Positions 45,942 through 55,088 of a stretch of DNA of 64,000 nucleotides are shown here, piece by piece. The stretch's first letter is position 1. Each line of letters starts with the position of its first letter. Below the pieces are notes generated by a model that did no database searches, was not told where the DNA came from, and worked only from the letters and a program-made list of their open reading frames with translations. The stretch lies in the NCBI RefSeq assembly GCF_032393985.1, contig NZ_CP135918.1, forward strand, positions 6,201,724 to 6,265,723, given 5' to 3'. This DNA is from Fischerella sp. JS2. GTDB lineage: Bacteria; Cyanobacteriota; Cyanobacteriia; Cyanobacteriales; Nostocaceae. A program made the position numbers and the translations under genes.

Positions 45942-48113
45942 ATGCACACAGTAGTTCTCGTTTTAATTGAGGTGCTGATTGTAATTGGACTGTCTCGGCT
46001 AGTAGGATTGGCATTCCGGTGGATTAACCAACCATTAGTAATCGGAGAGATTGTCGGAGGAATTATGCTCGGCCCTTCTCTATTTGGTTTGGTTGCTCCA
46101 GGGCTATCAGCTACCTTGTTTCCTCCTGAAACAGTTCCTTTTTTAAATGTTCTGTCTCAGGTCGGCTTAATATTTTTCATGTTTCTCATCGGGCTGGAGT
46201 TAAATCCCAAATATCTCAGTGGTAATTTGGAAATCGCGGTTTTGACCTCACATGTCAGTATTTTAGTACCGTTTTCCTTAGGAACCCTGTTAGCGTTACT
46301 CCTTTATCCATTGATTTCTAACGCTAGTGTTTCTTTTACCGCCTTTGCCTTATTTTTAGGAGCAGCAATGTCAATTACTGCTTTTCCGGTACTGGCGCGG
46401 ATTATTACAGAAAATAACCTCCAAGGAACACGCTTGGGAACACTGGCATTGACTTGTGCTGCTGTAGATGATGTGACGGCCTGGTGCGTGTTAGCAGTAG
46501 CGATCGCAGTAGCACGCACAGGTAGCATTGCTAGTGCTTTTCCTACGATCATTGAAAGCTTGATTTATATAGGCGTAATGGTGACATTAGGGCGAAATTT
46601 TCTCTCTCGCCTTGCTACCTACTATCGCCGTACTGGACGCCTCAATCAATTAGTTTTAGCGTTAATTTATGCTGGAGTAGTTGCTTCCGCACTGATTACC
46701 GAATTAATTGGCATTCACTTGATATTTGGGGCATTTTTACTAGGGACAATTATGCCTAAGAATGCGGGTTTGGTCAGAGAATTAGCGCTGAAAACAGAAG
46801 ATTTTGTCTTGATTTTTCTCTTGCCAGTGTTTTTTGCCTACAGTGGTTTGAGGACGCAAATTGGTCTGCTCAACAGTCCGGAGTTATGGTTATTATGTGT
46901 ACTGGTGTTAATAGTTGCGATCGCAGGTAAATATCTAGGTACATATGTAGCAGCTAGAGTTAGCGGCATTAACAAGCGAGAAGCTTCCGCACTTGGTTGG
47001 TTAATGAACACTCGTGGTTTAACCGAGCTAATAGTACTCAATATTGGTTTAGAGTTGGGAGTAATTTCACCTTTGCTCTTTACCATGTTGGTGATCATGG
47101 CCTTAGTGACTACATTTATGACCTCACCACTATTAGAGTGGACTTACCCGAAAAAACTCATCAAGTTAAATGTAGTAGAATCAGAACCAGAAAGCGAAAC
47201 AGTTATTGGTGGTGAAATTCCTGGTCGTCCTTACAGAGTTTTAGTACCAGTAGCAAACCCAGATACCCAAAAAGGTTTAGTACAATTAGCAGTAGCGATC
47301 GCAGTTAATTACCAACAACCTGCTGTTGTTAATCCCCTCAGCCTCATTGAATTACAAGAAGACTATGCCTATGAGAGTACACCAGTTGAGGCAAATAGGT
47401 TAATTAAAGAGCGACGTCAACTCTTAGATGAATTGATTCAACGTTTAGAACCACCAGCAGCGCGTTCTTATGTTCATCCGATAGTTCGTGTCTCCAATAA
47501 TGTTGCACGAGAAACTATACAGATAGCTACACTCGAACAAGCTGATTTAGTAATTGTCGGATGGCATCGTCCAGCTTTTAGTAATAATCGCTTGGGTGGG
47601 CGAGTTGGTCAAATTCTCACAACTGCGACCGTTGATGTTGCAGTATTTATTGATCGAGGTGAAGAACGCTTAGAAAGTTTGTTAGTACCCTATTCTGGTA
47701 ATATCCATGATGATTTGGCACTCATCCTGGCTTTGAGACTACTGGTAAATCGTGACACTTGCTATTTGCAAGTGTTACAGGTGCTATCAGCTCATCAGGT
47801 CAAAGACGAATTAAGTTATGAACTGCAAACTTTAATGGAACAATTGCCTTCTAGTGTGAGCGATCGCGTTACCATCAACACAATCTCAGTCGCAGAACCT
47901 ATCCAAGCCGTAGTTACAGCCTCCCAAGGCGTTGACCTCACAATTGTAGGCGCAAGCCGTACCTGGGGGATAGAACGCCAAACATTGGGAAGATACACAG
48001 ATGAACTCGCGATCAAGTGTCGTTCTTCGCTACTCATTACCCGTCGTTACAGTAAAGTTATTTCTCATCTCACCTCTGTCCTTGCTGAGGTTAAGTCAGA
48101 AGTTACAACTTAG
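45942..48113 (+). CDS. Cation:proton antiporter with C-terminal universal-stress-protein domains
   Basis: 723 residues. The N-terminal 400 residues are a CPA2 transporter (IMLGPSLFGLVAPG, FFMFLIGLELN, MSITAFPVLARI and the paired aspartates in CAAVDDVTAWCVL). The C-terminal part from about 430 has two USP-like repeats: YRVLVPVANPDTQKGL and, later, LTIVGASRTWGIE, where the ATP-loop-like GxS pattern is seen. Such tails are common in cyanobacterial Na+/H+ or K+/H+ antiporters and may sense nucleotides. The gene is in the same orientation as the shorter antiporter just upstream. Confidence 0.9.
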   Translation: MHTVVLVLIEVLIVIGLSRLVGLAFRWINQPLVIGEIVGGIMLGPSLFGLVAPGLSATLFPPETVPFLNVLSQVGLIFFMFLIGLELNPKYLSGNLEIAVLTSHVSILVPFSLGTLLALLLYPLISNASVSFTAFALFLGAAMSITAFPVLARIITENNLQGTRLGTLALTCAAVDDVTAWCVLAVAIAVARTGSIASAFPTIIESLIYIGVMVTLGRNFLSRLATYYRRTGRLNQLVLALIYAGVVASALITELIGIHLIFGAFLLGTIMPKNAGLVRELALKTEDFVLIFLLPVFFAYSGLRTQIGLLNSPELWLLCVLVLIVAIAGKYLGTYVAARVSGINKREASALGWLMNTRGLTELIVLNIGLELGVISPLLFTMLVIMALVTTFMTSPLLEWTYPKKLIKLNVVESEPESETVIGGEIPGRPYRVLVPVANPDTQKGLVQLAVAIAVNYQQPAVVNPLSLIELQEDYAYESTPVEANRLIKERRQLLDELIQRLEPPAARSYVHPIVRVSNNVARETIQIATLEQADLVIVGWHRPAFSNNRLGGRVGQILTTATVDVAVFIDRGEERLESLLVPYSGNIHDDLALILALRLLVNRDTCYLQVLQVLSAHQVKDELSYELQTLMEQLPSSVSDRVTINTISVAEPIQAVVTASQGVDLTIVGASRTWGIERQTLGRYTDELAIKCRSSLLITRRYSKVISHLTSVLAEVKSEVTT

Positions 48114-48365
48114 AAATAATGAATAGACCTCTTACAAAAATAAAAAGAACCCCTTCCCAACCCTAAATGAAACGGGGAGGGAGTTAAGTTTTCTTCCCCC
48201 CGCTTTGGGGGGATTGAGGGGAGATAATTCGACTTTTGCAAGAAGTCTAATAATGAATGATAAATTATGAAGCTTTTCATAATTCATAATTCATAACTTA
48301 TACCAATTTGAAAAAAGAATGCGACAGATGGTAAAAATAGACAGAAGTAGCATTCAGGGTATGTG

Positions 48366-48872
48366 ATGGTAGGGGTAACACAGATCGAGATAGTTGATAG
48401 TGTCGAGGAACTAGAGAAGTTGCTCAGACATCAAAAACAGTCTCGGAGCAAAGAACGTATACAAGCCCTATATCTGATTAAAGGGCAAGAAATGAGTGTA
48501 AGTGAGATTGCTAAAATCTTGGGAAAACATCGAGCTACAGTACATCGATGGTTGGCAGATTATCGAGAAGGAGGAATTGAGGCGGTTGTTGAATTTGGAA
48601 CGAGTTCAGGTCGAAAAAGAGCAATACCAGATTGGGCTGTATCGAGTTTGAAAAAACAACTCGAACAACCAGAAGGTGGGTTTCAACGGTACACACAAAT
48701 ACAACATTGGTTAGAAAAAACCTTGGGTGTGCAAGCTGAGTACGCAACTGTACATCATCTGGCACGTTACAGGCTCAAAGCCAAGCTGAAAGTCCCACGT
48801 CCGCGTAACCGAAAACAGGACGAAGAAAAACTAGAGTCTTTTAAAAAAAACTCGGTGATGACTTGCAATTAA
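48366..48872 (+). CDS. IS630 transposase, first frame (helix-turn-helix part)
   Basis: About 168 residues. It contains the DNA-binding part: IQALYLIKGQEMSVSEIAKILGKHRATVHRWL is an HTH and the winged HTH continues in GGFQRYTQIQHWLEKTLG. A run of eight A at 48843-48850, just before the stop, gives a slippery site, so a -1 shift fuses the protein to the catalytic part. ATG 48366 is preferred over GTG 48363. No catalytic residues in this part. Confidence 0.85.
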   Translation: MVGVTQIEIVDSVEELEKLLRHQKQSRSKERIQALYLIKGQEMSVSEIAKILGKHRATVHRWLADYREGGIEAVVEFGTSSGRKRAIPDWAVSSLKKQLEQPEGGFQRYTQIQHWLEKTLGVQAEYATVHHLARYRLKAKLKVPRPRNRKQDEEKLESFKKNSVMTCN

Positions 48873-49438
48873 TTGCTCAATACAGTGCCATTATCTTGCC
48901 CCAGTACGAAAATATTCGTTATTTTGTACAAGATGAGAGTCGATTTGGACTCAAAACCATTGAAGGACGTAAAATTACTCTTCCCGGAGTTAAGCCTATT
49001 GGTGATTGGCAGTGGCAATTTAAAGCGTTCTGGCTATATGGAGCAGTTGAACCACTTACTGGGGAAAGTTTATTTTGGCAGTTTTCTCATGTTGATACCG
49101 AATGCTACCAACAATTTTTGAACGAGTTCGCTGCCTGTTATCCCAAATCACTTAACATTCTCCAAGTTGATAACGGCTTATTTCATAAAGCTAAACGTTT
49201 ACAAATTCCAGAGAATATTGTTCTTTTGTTCCAGCCTGCTCATTCTCCTGAACTGAATCCCATAGAGCGCGTTTGGGAATATCTCAAGCAAGACTTGAAA
49301 TGGGAGCTATTTGATCACCTGGAGCATCTGCAAACCAAGGTTGCTCAACTCCTAGCTCTCCTCACTCCTCAAATTGCTGCTTCTTTGACTGGTTATGACT
49401 TCATCCTCAATGCCTTATCTGTCGCAAACATTTTTTGA
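48863..49438 (+). CDS. IS630 transposase, second frame (DDE catalytic part)
   Basis: The frame is open from a stop at 48842, and its residues after the A-run read KKLGDDLQLIAQYSAI. The catalytic D, D, E triad is visible: VQDESRFGLK, LQVDNGLFHK and SPELNPIERVWEYLK. It matches IS630-type DDE transposases. On its own the part would lack the DNA-binding domain, so the natural product is the -1 fusion with the preceding frame. No internal damage is seen, so the element may be active. Confidence 0.85.
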   Translation: MQLIAQYSAIILPQYENIRYFVQDESRFGLKTIEGRKITLPGVKPIGDWQWQFKAFWLYGAVEPLTGESLFWQFSHVDTECYQQFLNEFAACYPKSLNILQVDNGLFHKAKRLQIPENIVLLFQPAHSPELNPIERVWEYLKQDLKWELFDHLEHLQTKVAQLLALLTPQIAASLTGYDFILNALSVANIF

Positions 49439-49466
49439 ATTGGTATTACCCCACATTATTATTTGT

Positions 49467-49991
49467 ATGAAACATTTTAATTTTAAATCCCTATCTTTTT
49501 ATGGTGTAATGATATGTTCAGTCTTACTATTGTTTAAAATCGTAACAAATTATGGAGAAAATAAATTAAATGCCCCTCTCCCTCTAAAGAAAAGCTATCG
49601 TTTGATATTTGGAGAAAAATTGCCTGACTGTAATCAACCAGACAAAATAATCTTGAATATTAATCAATCAGGAGTTTACTTAAATGGATTTTTAGTACCC
49701 ACAAATATTAATTCTCAACAAACATCTATTGAAGAACAACACCCTACTCTCAGTGGTAAGTACAAAAACAAAAATATTACTCTATCAGGACAAGTTCCTA
49801 ACTCTGTCCTTTGCAGTAATGGTAATTCAGAAAATCAAAAGGGTTATAAAACAGTCAATCTACAAATGCAAGCAGAAAAGCAAGATAATTTAAGCGGTCA
49901 AATGACAGTAATTGGTATGAACAAATTAATTAAATTTAGTGCAATACCAGAACAAGAACAAAACTCTTCAATCAAATCAAATCATCATTAA
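49467..49991 (+). CDS. Membrane-anchored hypothetical protein
   Basis: About 174 residues. The frame extends into the IS right end, but the natural start is the ATG at 49467, 22 bases after the element. A single hydrophobic segment (FYGVMICSVLLLFKIV) is followed by a soluble domain with NKNITLSGQVPNSVLCSNGN. The family is unknown to me. No clear ribosome site is left, and the promoter was probably displaced by the insertion. The domain after it (AMIN protein) is in the same direction. Confidence 0.5.
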   Translation: MKHFNFKSLSFYGVMICSVLLLFKIVTNYGENKLNAPLPLKKSYRLIFGEKLPDCNQPDKIILNINQSGVYLNGFLVPTNINSQQTSIEEQHPTLSGKYKNKNITLSGQVPNSVLCSNGNSENQKGYKTVNLQMQAEKQDNLSGQMTVIGMNKLIKFSAIPEQEQNSSIKSNHH

Positions 49992-50045
49992 AATTTTACT
50001 AAGAAGAAGGCAATCCTTATGAAACAAATTTCACCACTAAGCATG

Positions 50046-50118
50046 AAAAAACCTCACCCCCCTTCCCCTCTCCTTGATAAGGAGAGGGGTGTCCTCTCTT
50101 GACGGGGTGAGATTACTT
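50046..50118. repeat. Second copy of the AACCTCACC...GGTGAG inverted repeat
   Basis: It shows AAAACCTCACCCC, an inner CCCCTCTCCTT...AAGGAGAGGGG hairpin and ends ACGGGGTGAGATTAC. It matches the copy at 25676-25742 in structure and much of its sequence. It is intergenic, before the AMIN-domain gene. Confidence 0.65.
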
Positions 50119-50203
50119 TTAAGGCAGAAGGTAGAAGGAATAAAATATTTTAAACTGTAGTCACCCTCACTATAGTATTTCTTTAAATTTTTGGGATAAA
50201 ACA

Positions 50204-51100
50204 ATGAAAGCAAAATTCAAAAACAAGGTGTTATTTAAAATTAGCTTATTTAGCTTATATACAGCATTTGCTCTTGAAGCTGGTATCAGTAATGCTGTAC
50301 CAGTATCAAAATTAGAAGATTGGCGTTTTGACCCAGAAGCATTACAGCTAGAAATTACTCTATCTGCACCCTCACAACCACACTACTTCTTTCTCTCGCA
50401 ACCTTCTCGCATTGTTGTAGATTTACCAAGTACTAAATTGGGTTATGTTTCCACTCAACAAAATTTCTCTGGGGCGATCAAAAGCATTCGTGTCTCGCAA
50501 TTAAATGCAGATGTAACTCGTATTGTTATGGACTTGATGCCAGGTACTTTTATAAACCCTAACCAGGTACAACTACAACCTATTTCTCCTCAAAATCCTA
50601 CACATTGGGTTCTACGTCCTGTTACGGTTGGTAACAATACAGATTCAACACCCACAAACATTTTTCCCTCATATCAACAGACACCAAATCCAGGTTTATA
50701 CAACCCACCTCCACCTTCTCAAAATCAGCCTTTCCCTGCTACAACATACTACAATCAACAATCACCAGCCACAACTTACTACAATCAACAACCAACAATC
50801 AACAATCAACAATCAACAATTAATAATCAACAATTACCAACCACAATCAACAACCAACAACCTTTGGTCACTGTACCCCCCCTACTTCCTAATAACCCTT
50901 CTCAACCGCCAAATTCTACTCTTCCTCCGGCTATTTTTCCTAACCAAAACCAATCTAGTAATCTCAACAGTATGCCTTTTTTCCCCACACCAAACTTACC
51001 AAATTACCCACTCCCAAACTCCTCTAATAATCAACATAGCAATCCCAATTCAGAAGCAATTGAGTTTGGTCAACCTCTACCTATTAATAATGACAAATAA
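50204..51100 (+). CDS. AMIN-domain envelope protein
   Basis: 298 residues with a signal peptide (LFKISLFSLYTAFALEAGISNA). Residues about 35-145 form an AMIN domain (LEDWRFDPEALQLEITLSA, PSRIVVDLPSTKLG and SIRVSQLNADVTRIVMDL), found in periplasmic proteins that localise at the septum or cell wall. The C-terminal half is disordered and proline/asparagine/glutamine-rich. Residues about 180-225 are encoded by the heptamer CAACAAT and show repeated INNQQ units, so an STRR has become coding sequence. No amidase domain follows. Confidence 0.8.
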   Translation: MKAKFKNKVLFKISLFSLYTAFALEAGISNAVPVSKLEDWRFDPEALQLEITLSAPSQPHYFFLSQPSRIVVDLPSTKLGYVSTQQNFSGAIKSIRVSQLNADVTRIVMDLMPGTFINPNQVQLQPISPQNPTHWVLRPVTVGNNTDSTPTNIFPSYQQTPNPGLYNPPPPSQNQPFPATTYYNQQSPATTYYNQQPTINNQQSTINNQQLPTTINNQQPLVTVPPLLPNNPSQPPNSTLPPAIFPNQNQSSNLNSMPFFPTPNLPNYPLPNSSNNQHSNPNSEAIEFGQPLPINNDK

Positions 51101-51637
51101 CTAAAACCTGTCTGTTTCTATAGGTGGTGCAACTGCTCCTGGTTCGGTAACAAAGAAGTTTTTCGCTGCTTCATTTTGGTAAATACAACTAATATCAGGT
51201 TTTTCACCCAAATCACCTGTATAGCCAAAGGTATTTAGACGGTTTTTACAATCTCGAACCTGTTCGTTTGTTACCAGTTTACGCTGTTCTAAAATTGCCC
51301 AGTTATTGGTACGTAGAACGCATCCAGGACGCATACTCGGTTGAGAAACATAAACATTAAAGGGGTTGAGTGTCACAAATAGCCTAGTATCCATGACCAT
51401 AGCACTGGCTCCATACTGCACACACAACTCAGGGTTTGGTGCTTTAGTATCAATGAATTCACGGGAAGCCACGTTACTTGGGGTAAATGTCGCTGTAGAA
51501 CTAAAAGCGATACCAATTCCTATACCCAAAACAAACACCCCTCCCAATATCGCTATGGTGGTGAAATTAAACAATGGGGATTGGAAAAGAGAGGGTTTAG
51601 GAGGTGTAGTGGTTCTACCAACAGATTTACGTCTCAT
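51101..51637 (-). CDS. DUF3172 protein
   Basis: 178 residues. One hydrophobic segment near residue 25-48 (FTTIAILGGVFVLGIGIGIAFSS) is followed by a conserved extracytoplasmic or lumenal domain: PNPELCVQYGASAMVMDTRLFVTLNPFNVYV and PGCVLRTNNWAILEQRKLV. This is the cyanobacterial DUF3172 pattern. Function unknown. The stop codon lies next to the end of the AMIN gene on the other strand, so the two are convergent and touch. Confidence 0.75.
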   Translation of the reverse strand: MRRKSVGRTTTPPKPSLFQSPLFNFTTIAILGGVFVLGIGIGIAFSSTATFTPSNVASREFIDTKAPNPELCVQYGASAMVMDTRLFVTLNPFNVYVSQPSMRPGCVLRTNNWAILEQRKLVTNEQVRDCKNRLNTFGYTGDLGEKPDISCIYQNEAAKNFFVTEPGAVAPPIETDRF

Positions 51638-52075
51638 TTTCGCTTTATTCTCTTTACATTTTGGACGGTCGGGAGTGGCTTGAGTTCCTCTCCTTATATA
51701 TATCAGTATGCCGATTCTTGCCTATAGTTGTCTGTAACTTTAGTTTTTTGGTCAATAGTTTAGTAGTTAGTGGGTAGAGACGCGAGGAACATCGCGTCTG
51801 TACATTAGTAGTTAGTGGTGAGTCAGCGACTCTTACGCAGGGGGTCCCTCCCCCAACCCCAAAGGGGACCCCGAGCCCCCAAGACCGCGTTGCTTCACCA
51901 CCGCACTGGTTCCTTTATGCCGGGGAAAGAGTCCACCGCACTGCCTCGTCTACACACTCCTCACACTCCCCATCTCCTCACCCCCCATCACGCCACATTT
52001 GCTACTTCTGGCGGAAGAATATCAACAAATGTTAAATAATTAATTAAGAATATCTTTATACATGACAGCAAGAAA
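51638..52075. repeat. Repeat-filled intergenic region
   Basis: It contains a palindrome copy (51778-51799), a CCCTCCCCCAACCCCAAAGGGGACC segment, and the 62-bp unit at 51913-51974 that matches 9726-9787 with two mismatches. The ABC permease GTG start follows at 52076. No gene was seen. Confidence 0.75.
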
Positions 52076-52903
52076 GTGATTTACCAGCGATCGCTATTTT
52101 CACATAAGGGCTTTAAAACTTCGCAATTTCAAACTCTTTTGGCAGATATTCTCACTATCTTTTGGGGAGATTGGTTAGAGTTACGTGTCAGAATTGCCCA
52201 AGTAGCCGCATCAGGGTTAATATCTCCACTGATATATATTTTGGCATTTGGTTTGGGTTTGGGAAGTTCTATCCGGTCAGGTTCAGGAATTAGCGGTAGC
52301 TATGGTAACTACCTAGAATTTATTTTGCCGGGTATGGTGGCTTTGTCTTCAATGACAATTAGTTTTGGTGGAACAACATTTTCTATTTGTGGAGACAGAC
52401 TGTTTACCAAAAACTTTGAGGAATTGTTACTAGTTCCCGTACATCCCCTAGCGTTGCACATAGGTAAAATGCTAGCGGGAGTTGTGCGAGGATTGATGAC
52501 TTCTAGTTCTGTAATTTTGGTTGCTTTACTGTTTACTGGAAATTGGAGGTTTCTTCATCCTCTGTTTTTGTTGTTACTAATACTTAATTGTGCCGTTTTT
52601 GCAGGGTTGGGTGTAATTGTGGGTTTGACGGTGCGATCACTTGAAGCAGTAGGACTCTACAATAACTTTATTATTATTCCTATGTCTTTCTTAGGGGCGA
52701 CATTTTTTGATCCAGCTACATTACCAGGAATTCTCAAAGTTGTAGTTTACCTCTTGCCCCTTACTTACGCCAGTATCGGACTACGTGCAGCTGCTTATTT
52801 ACCCTTGTCACAGTTTCCTTGGTATAGTGTGCCAATTTTACTAGTCATCGCGATCGCTCTTTCTTTGTGGGGTGCTAATTTATTTTCTCGTCAACAGGAT
52901 TAA
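52076..52903 (+). CDS. ABC-2 type transporter permease
   Basis: 275 residues with six hydrophobic segments. The N-terminus (ILTIFWGDWLELRVRIAQ) and LPGMVALSSMTISFGGTTF match ABC-2 permeases of NodJ/DrrB type. The GTG at 52076 is the only plausible start because an in-frame stop lies shortly upstream. The cognate ATPase is not in this part of the window, so the substrate is unknown. Possible cargo includes polysaccharides, lipids or drugs. Confidence 0.8.
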   Translation: MIYQRSLFSHKGFKTSQFQTLLADILTIFWGDWLELRVRIAQVAASGLISPLIYILAFGLGLGSSIRSGSGISGSYGNYLEFILPGMVALSSMTISFGGTTFSICGDRLFTKNFEELLLVPVHPLALHIGKMLAGVVRGLMTSSSVILVALLFTGNWRFLHPLFLLLLILNCAVFAGLGVIVGLTVRSLEAVGLYNNFIIIPMSFLGATFFDPATLPGILKVVVYLLPLTYASIGLRAAAYLPLSQFPWYSVPILLVIAIALSLWGANLFSRQQD

Positions 52904-53076
52904 ATAGTTGATGGTTGGTTGTTGCTTAAAACTATCAACCACTAACACTGAACAACTCACAACTAATAACTAATACTTAATCTTTGCATTACTTCAAATA
53001 AAATTTAAGCATTTACTAGAGCGCTACTGCTGGAAAATTTAGTAGAATTTGCCAAATATTTTGATCAAAAAATGGT

Positions 53077-54894
53077 GTGAGCAAGCAAATCCAAGTAGCG
53101 ATCGCCTTTTCTGTTGTATCTAACTTATTGCCTTTCAAAGCTTTAGCAGGGGATTACGATCAACTTTTTATTTTTGGTGACAGTTTATCTGACAATGGCA
53201 ACTTGTATCGAATTACAGGAGGTACAATTCCCCTCAGTCCACCTTACTTTCAAGGACGATTTTCTAATGGACCAGTTTGGGTGGAAGTACTGGGTTCTTA
53301 CTTAAATATTGATGCCAATGAAACTACTAACTACGCTGTTGGTGGTTCCACATCTGGAAATACTAACGTCCTGAGTGAATCACTAATAATATCCCTGCCA
53401 TCTTTGTCATCTCAAATCAATAATTTTGCTTCTGCACCAGTAACACCTAATTCAAATGCCCTATTTATTTTATGGGCTGGTGCTAATGATTACCTAATTC
53501 AGCCAATAGAAAAAAGAGCAACAAATACACAAGTAGTAGTTAATAATCTCTCTCAGGCAATCACTACACTGATTAATAAAGGCGCGCGTAATATTATTGT
53601 GCCTAACCTACCAGATTTAGGCAAAACTCCGCAAGAGCGATCGCTAGAGACAGCCGACAGCACCACTGCTGCAATTAAAAGTCACAATTCTAACTTAAAT
53701 TCTGCCCTGCAAGAAATAGCCAAAAACCGTAACGTTAATATTATTCCTCTCGATATTCATGCTTTATTTAACGAAGTTATTGACCAGCCTGATCGATATG
53801 GTTTAACAAATATAAATGACCCTTGCTTTAATCAACAAGCAGGTACAATTTGTCCTAATCCTGATGAGTTTTTATTTTGGGATAACGTTCATCCTACAGA
53901 TCGCGGACACCAGTTTATTGCAGAATACACCGAAGCTGTATTGGATGCTCCAGTTGCGATCGTCCCACAAGCAGAAATTGCTTTGCATCTAGCCCAAAGA
54001 CAAGTGCAGCTAATCGATGATCGTTTGTCAGCGCTGCAAAATACTTCACAAACGCAATCAAAAGAAAAATGGGGTGTATTTGTTAATGGCGATGTAAATT
54101 TTGGTAGTCAAGATGATAGTGAACATCATCCAGATTATGACTATAAAACAGGTGGTGCTACTGTAGGCGTTGATTATAGCGTCACCGATAAACTGGCTGT
54201 GGGAGTAGCATTAGGTGTTGTGAACAATAAAACTGAGTTGCATCAAAATCAAGGTGACATCGAAATTGATGGCTATGCTGTTTCAGTCTATAGCAACTAT
54301 GTCCAGAACAACTTCTACAGCAATGCTGTAATCAGCTATGGTAATAATGACTTTGATATCCAACGTCAAATTGATTTTGATCACCGCACAGCTACAGCTA
54401 AAACTGATGGAACACAGTTTTCCATAAACCTAAACAGTGGTTACATTGCTAGATCGGGTAATATTTCCTATGGTCCTATCTTGGGTTTGAAATACGATCG
54501 CATCAACATTCATGGCTACGCCGAAACAGGTGCAGGTAGTCTAAATATAAAAGTAGATGATCAACAAGCAGAATCATTTATTGTGAGTGTAGGCACGCAA
54601 GCTGCTGTGGAATTGAAAACCAGTTTTGGTTCAGTCATACCAAATATCCACGCAAGTTACGAATATCAATTTGCACCAACACACCGCACCATTACTACAC
54701 AACTTGTGACTCAACCAGGTATACCCATGCGTACCCAAACCAGCGAACCTGATCGTGATTATTTTAAATTGAGTGCGGGAACACAGATACTGTTTTCTCA
54801 AAATTTTGCAGGTGCAATCAACTACGAAATGATGATCGGGAGAGAAGATGTTAGCAACAATGTAATTAAGGGAGAAATTCGCTATCAATTTTAG
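53077..54894 (+). CDS. Autotransporter with SGNH/GDSL esterase passenger
   Basis: 605 residues. A signal peptide (VAIAFSVVSNLLPFKALAG) is followed by a GDSL hydrolase domain (about 25-300): FIFGDSLSDNGNLY has the nucleophile serine, NYAVGGS and LWAGANDY follow, and DNVHPTDRGH has the catalytic Asp-His. Residues about 340-605 are a beta-barrel autotransporter domain (KWGVFVNGDVNFGS...) ending in a phenylalanine (EIRYQF), as expected for an outer membrane barrel. The passenger would be displayed or secreted. A lipase/esterase acting on lipids is likely. GTG start. Confidence 0.85.
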   Translation: MSKQIQVAIAFSVVSNLLPFKALAGDYDQLFIFGDSLSDNGNLYRITGGTIPLSPPYFQGRFSNGPVWVEVLGSYLNIDANETTNYAVGGSTSGNTNVLSESLIISLPSLSSQINNFASAPVTPNSNALFILWAGANDYLIQPIEKRATNTQVVVNNLSQAITTLINKGARNIIVPNLPDLGKTPQERSLETADSTTAAIKSHNSNLNSALQEIAKNRNVNIIPLDIHALFNEVIDQPDRYGLTNINDPCFNQQAGTICPNPDEFLFWDNVHPTDRGHQFIAEYTEAVLDAPVAIVPQAEIALHLAQRQVQLIDDRLSALQNTSQTQSKEKWGVFVNGDVNFGSQDDSEHHPDYDYKTGGATVGVDYSVTDKLAVGVALGVVNNKTELHQNQGDIEIDGYAVSVYSNYVQNNFYSNAVISYGNNDFDIQRQIDFDHRTATAKTDGTQFSINLNSGYIARSGNISYGPILGLKYDRINIHGYAETGAGSLNIKVDDQQAESFIVSVGTQAAVELKTSFGSVIPNIHASYEYQFAPTHRTITTQLVTQPGIPMRTQTSEPDRDYFKLSAGTQILFSQNFAGAINYEMMIGREDVSNNVIKGEIRYQF

Positions 54895-55088
54895 ATTAAG
54901 ATTTGATATGAATTAAAGCGGTGGCAAAAAGTTATTTAGAATAAACGAACACCGATGCACACCGATAAACACAGATGAATAATTCAATCTTCCACAATTT
55001 AAACTTAGTGAAGTCTAAAAAATAAATTATCCAAATACAATTTATTCTCCCTTGTCTTCCTTGTCCTCCTTGTCTCCCCATCATCACC
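54895..55088. other. Spacer with dispersed repeats
   Basis: A GAACACCGATGCACACCGATAAACAC unit (about 54942-54972) and TTGTCTTCCTTGTCCTCCTTGTC tract (about 55050-55075) are dispersed repeat types; the latter is also found inside the two kinase/glycosyltransferase insertions. No gene. Confidence 0.5.

Larger units (their letters stand above)
48301..49445 (+). mobile_element. IS630-family insertion sequence, complete
   Basis: Imperfect terminal inverted repeats of 29 bp (24 matches): left at 48301-48329 (TACCAATTTG...GCGACAGAT) and right at 49417-49445. Both ends carry TA, the expected target duplication of IS630/Tc1-type elements, so the body is about 1,141 bp. The transposase frame is split in two and joined by a probable -1 frameshift. 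The second frame stops inside the right repeat. The element is inserted about 22 bases before the start of the next gene. Confidence 0.88.

Noticed and set aside
50628-51104. Second frame of 158 codons overlapping the AMIN gene tail
   Set aside because: It arises because the heptamer repeat and proline-rich region lack stops in other frames. It lacks a family match and a ribosome site.
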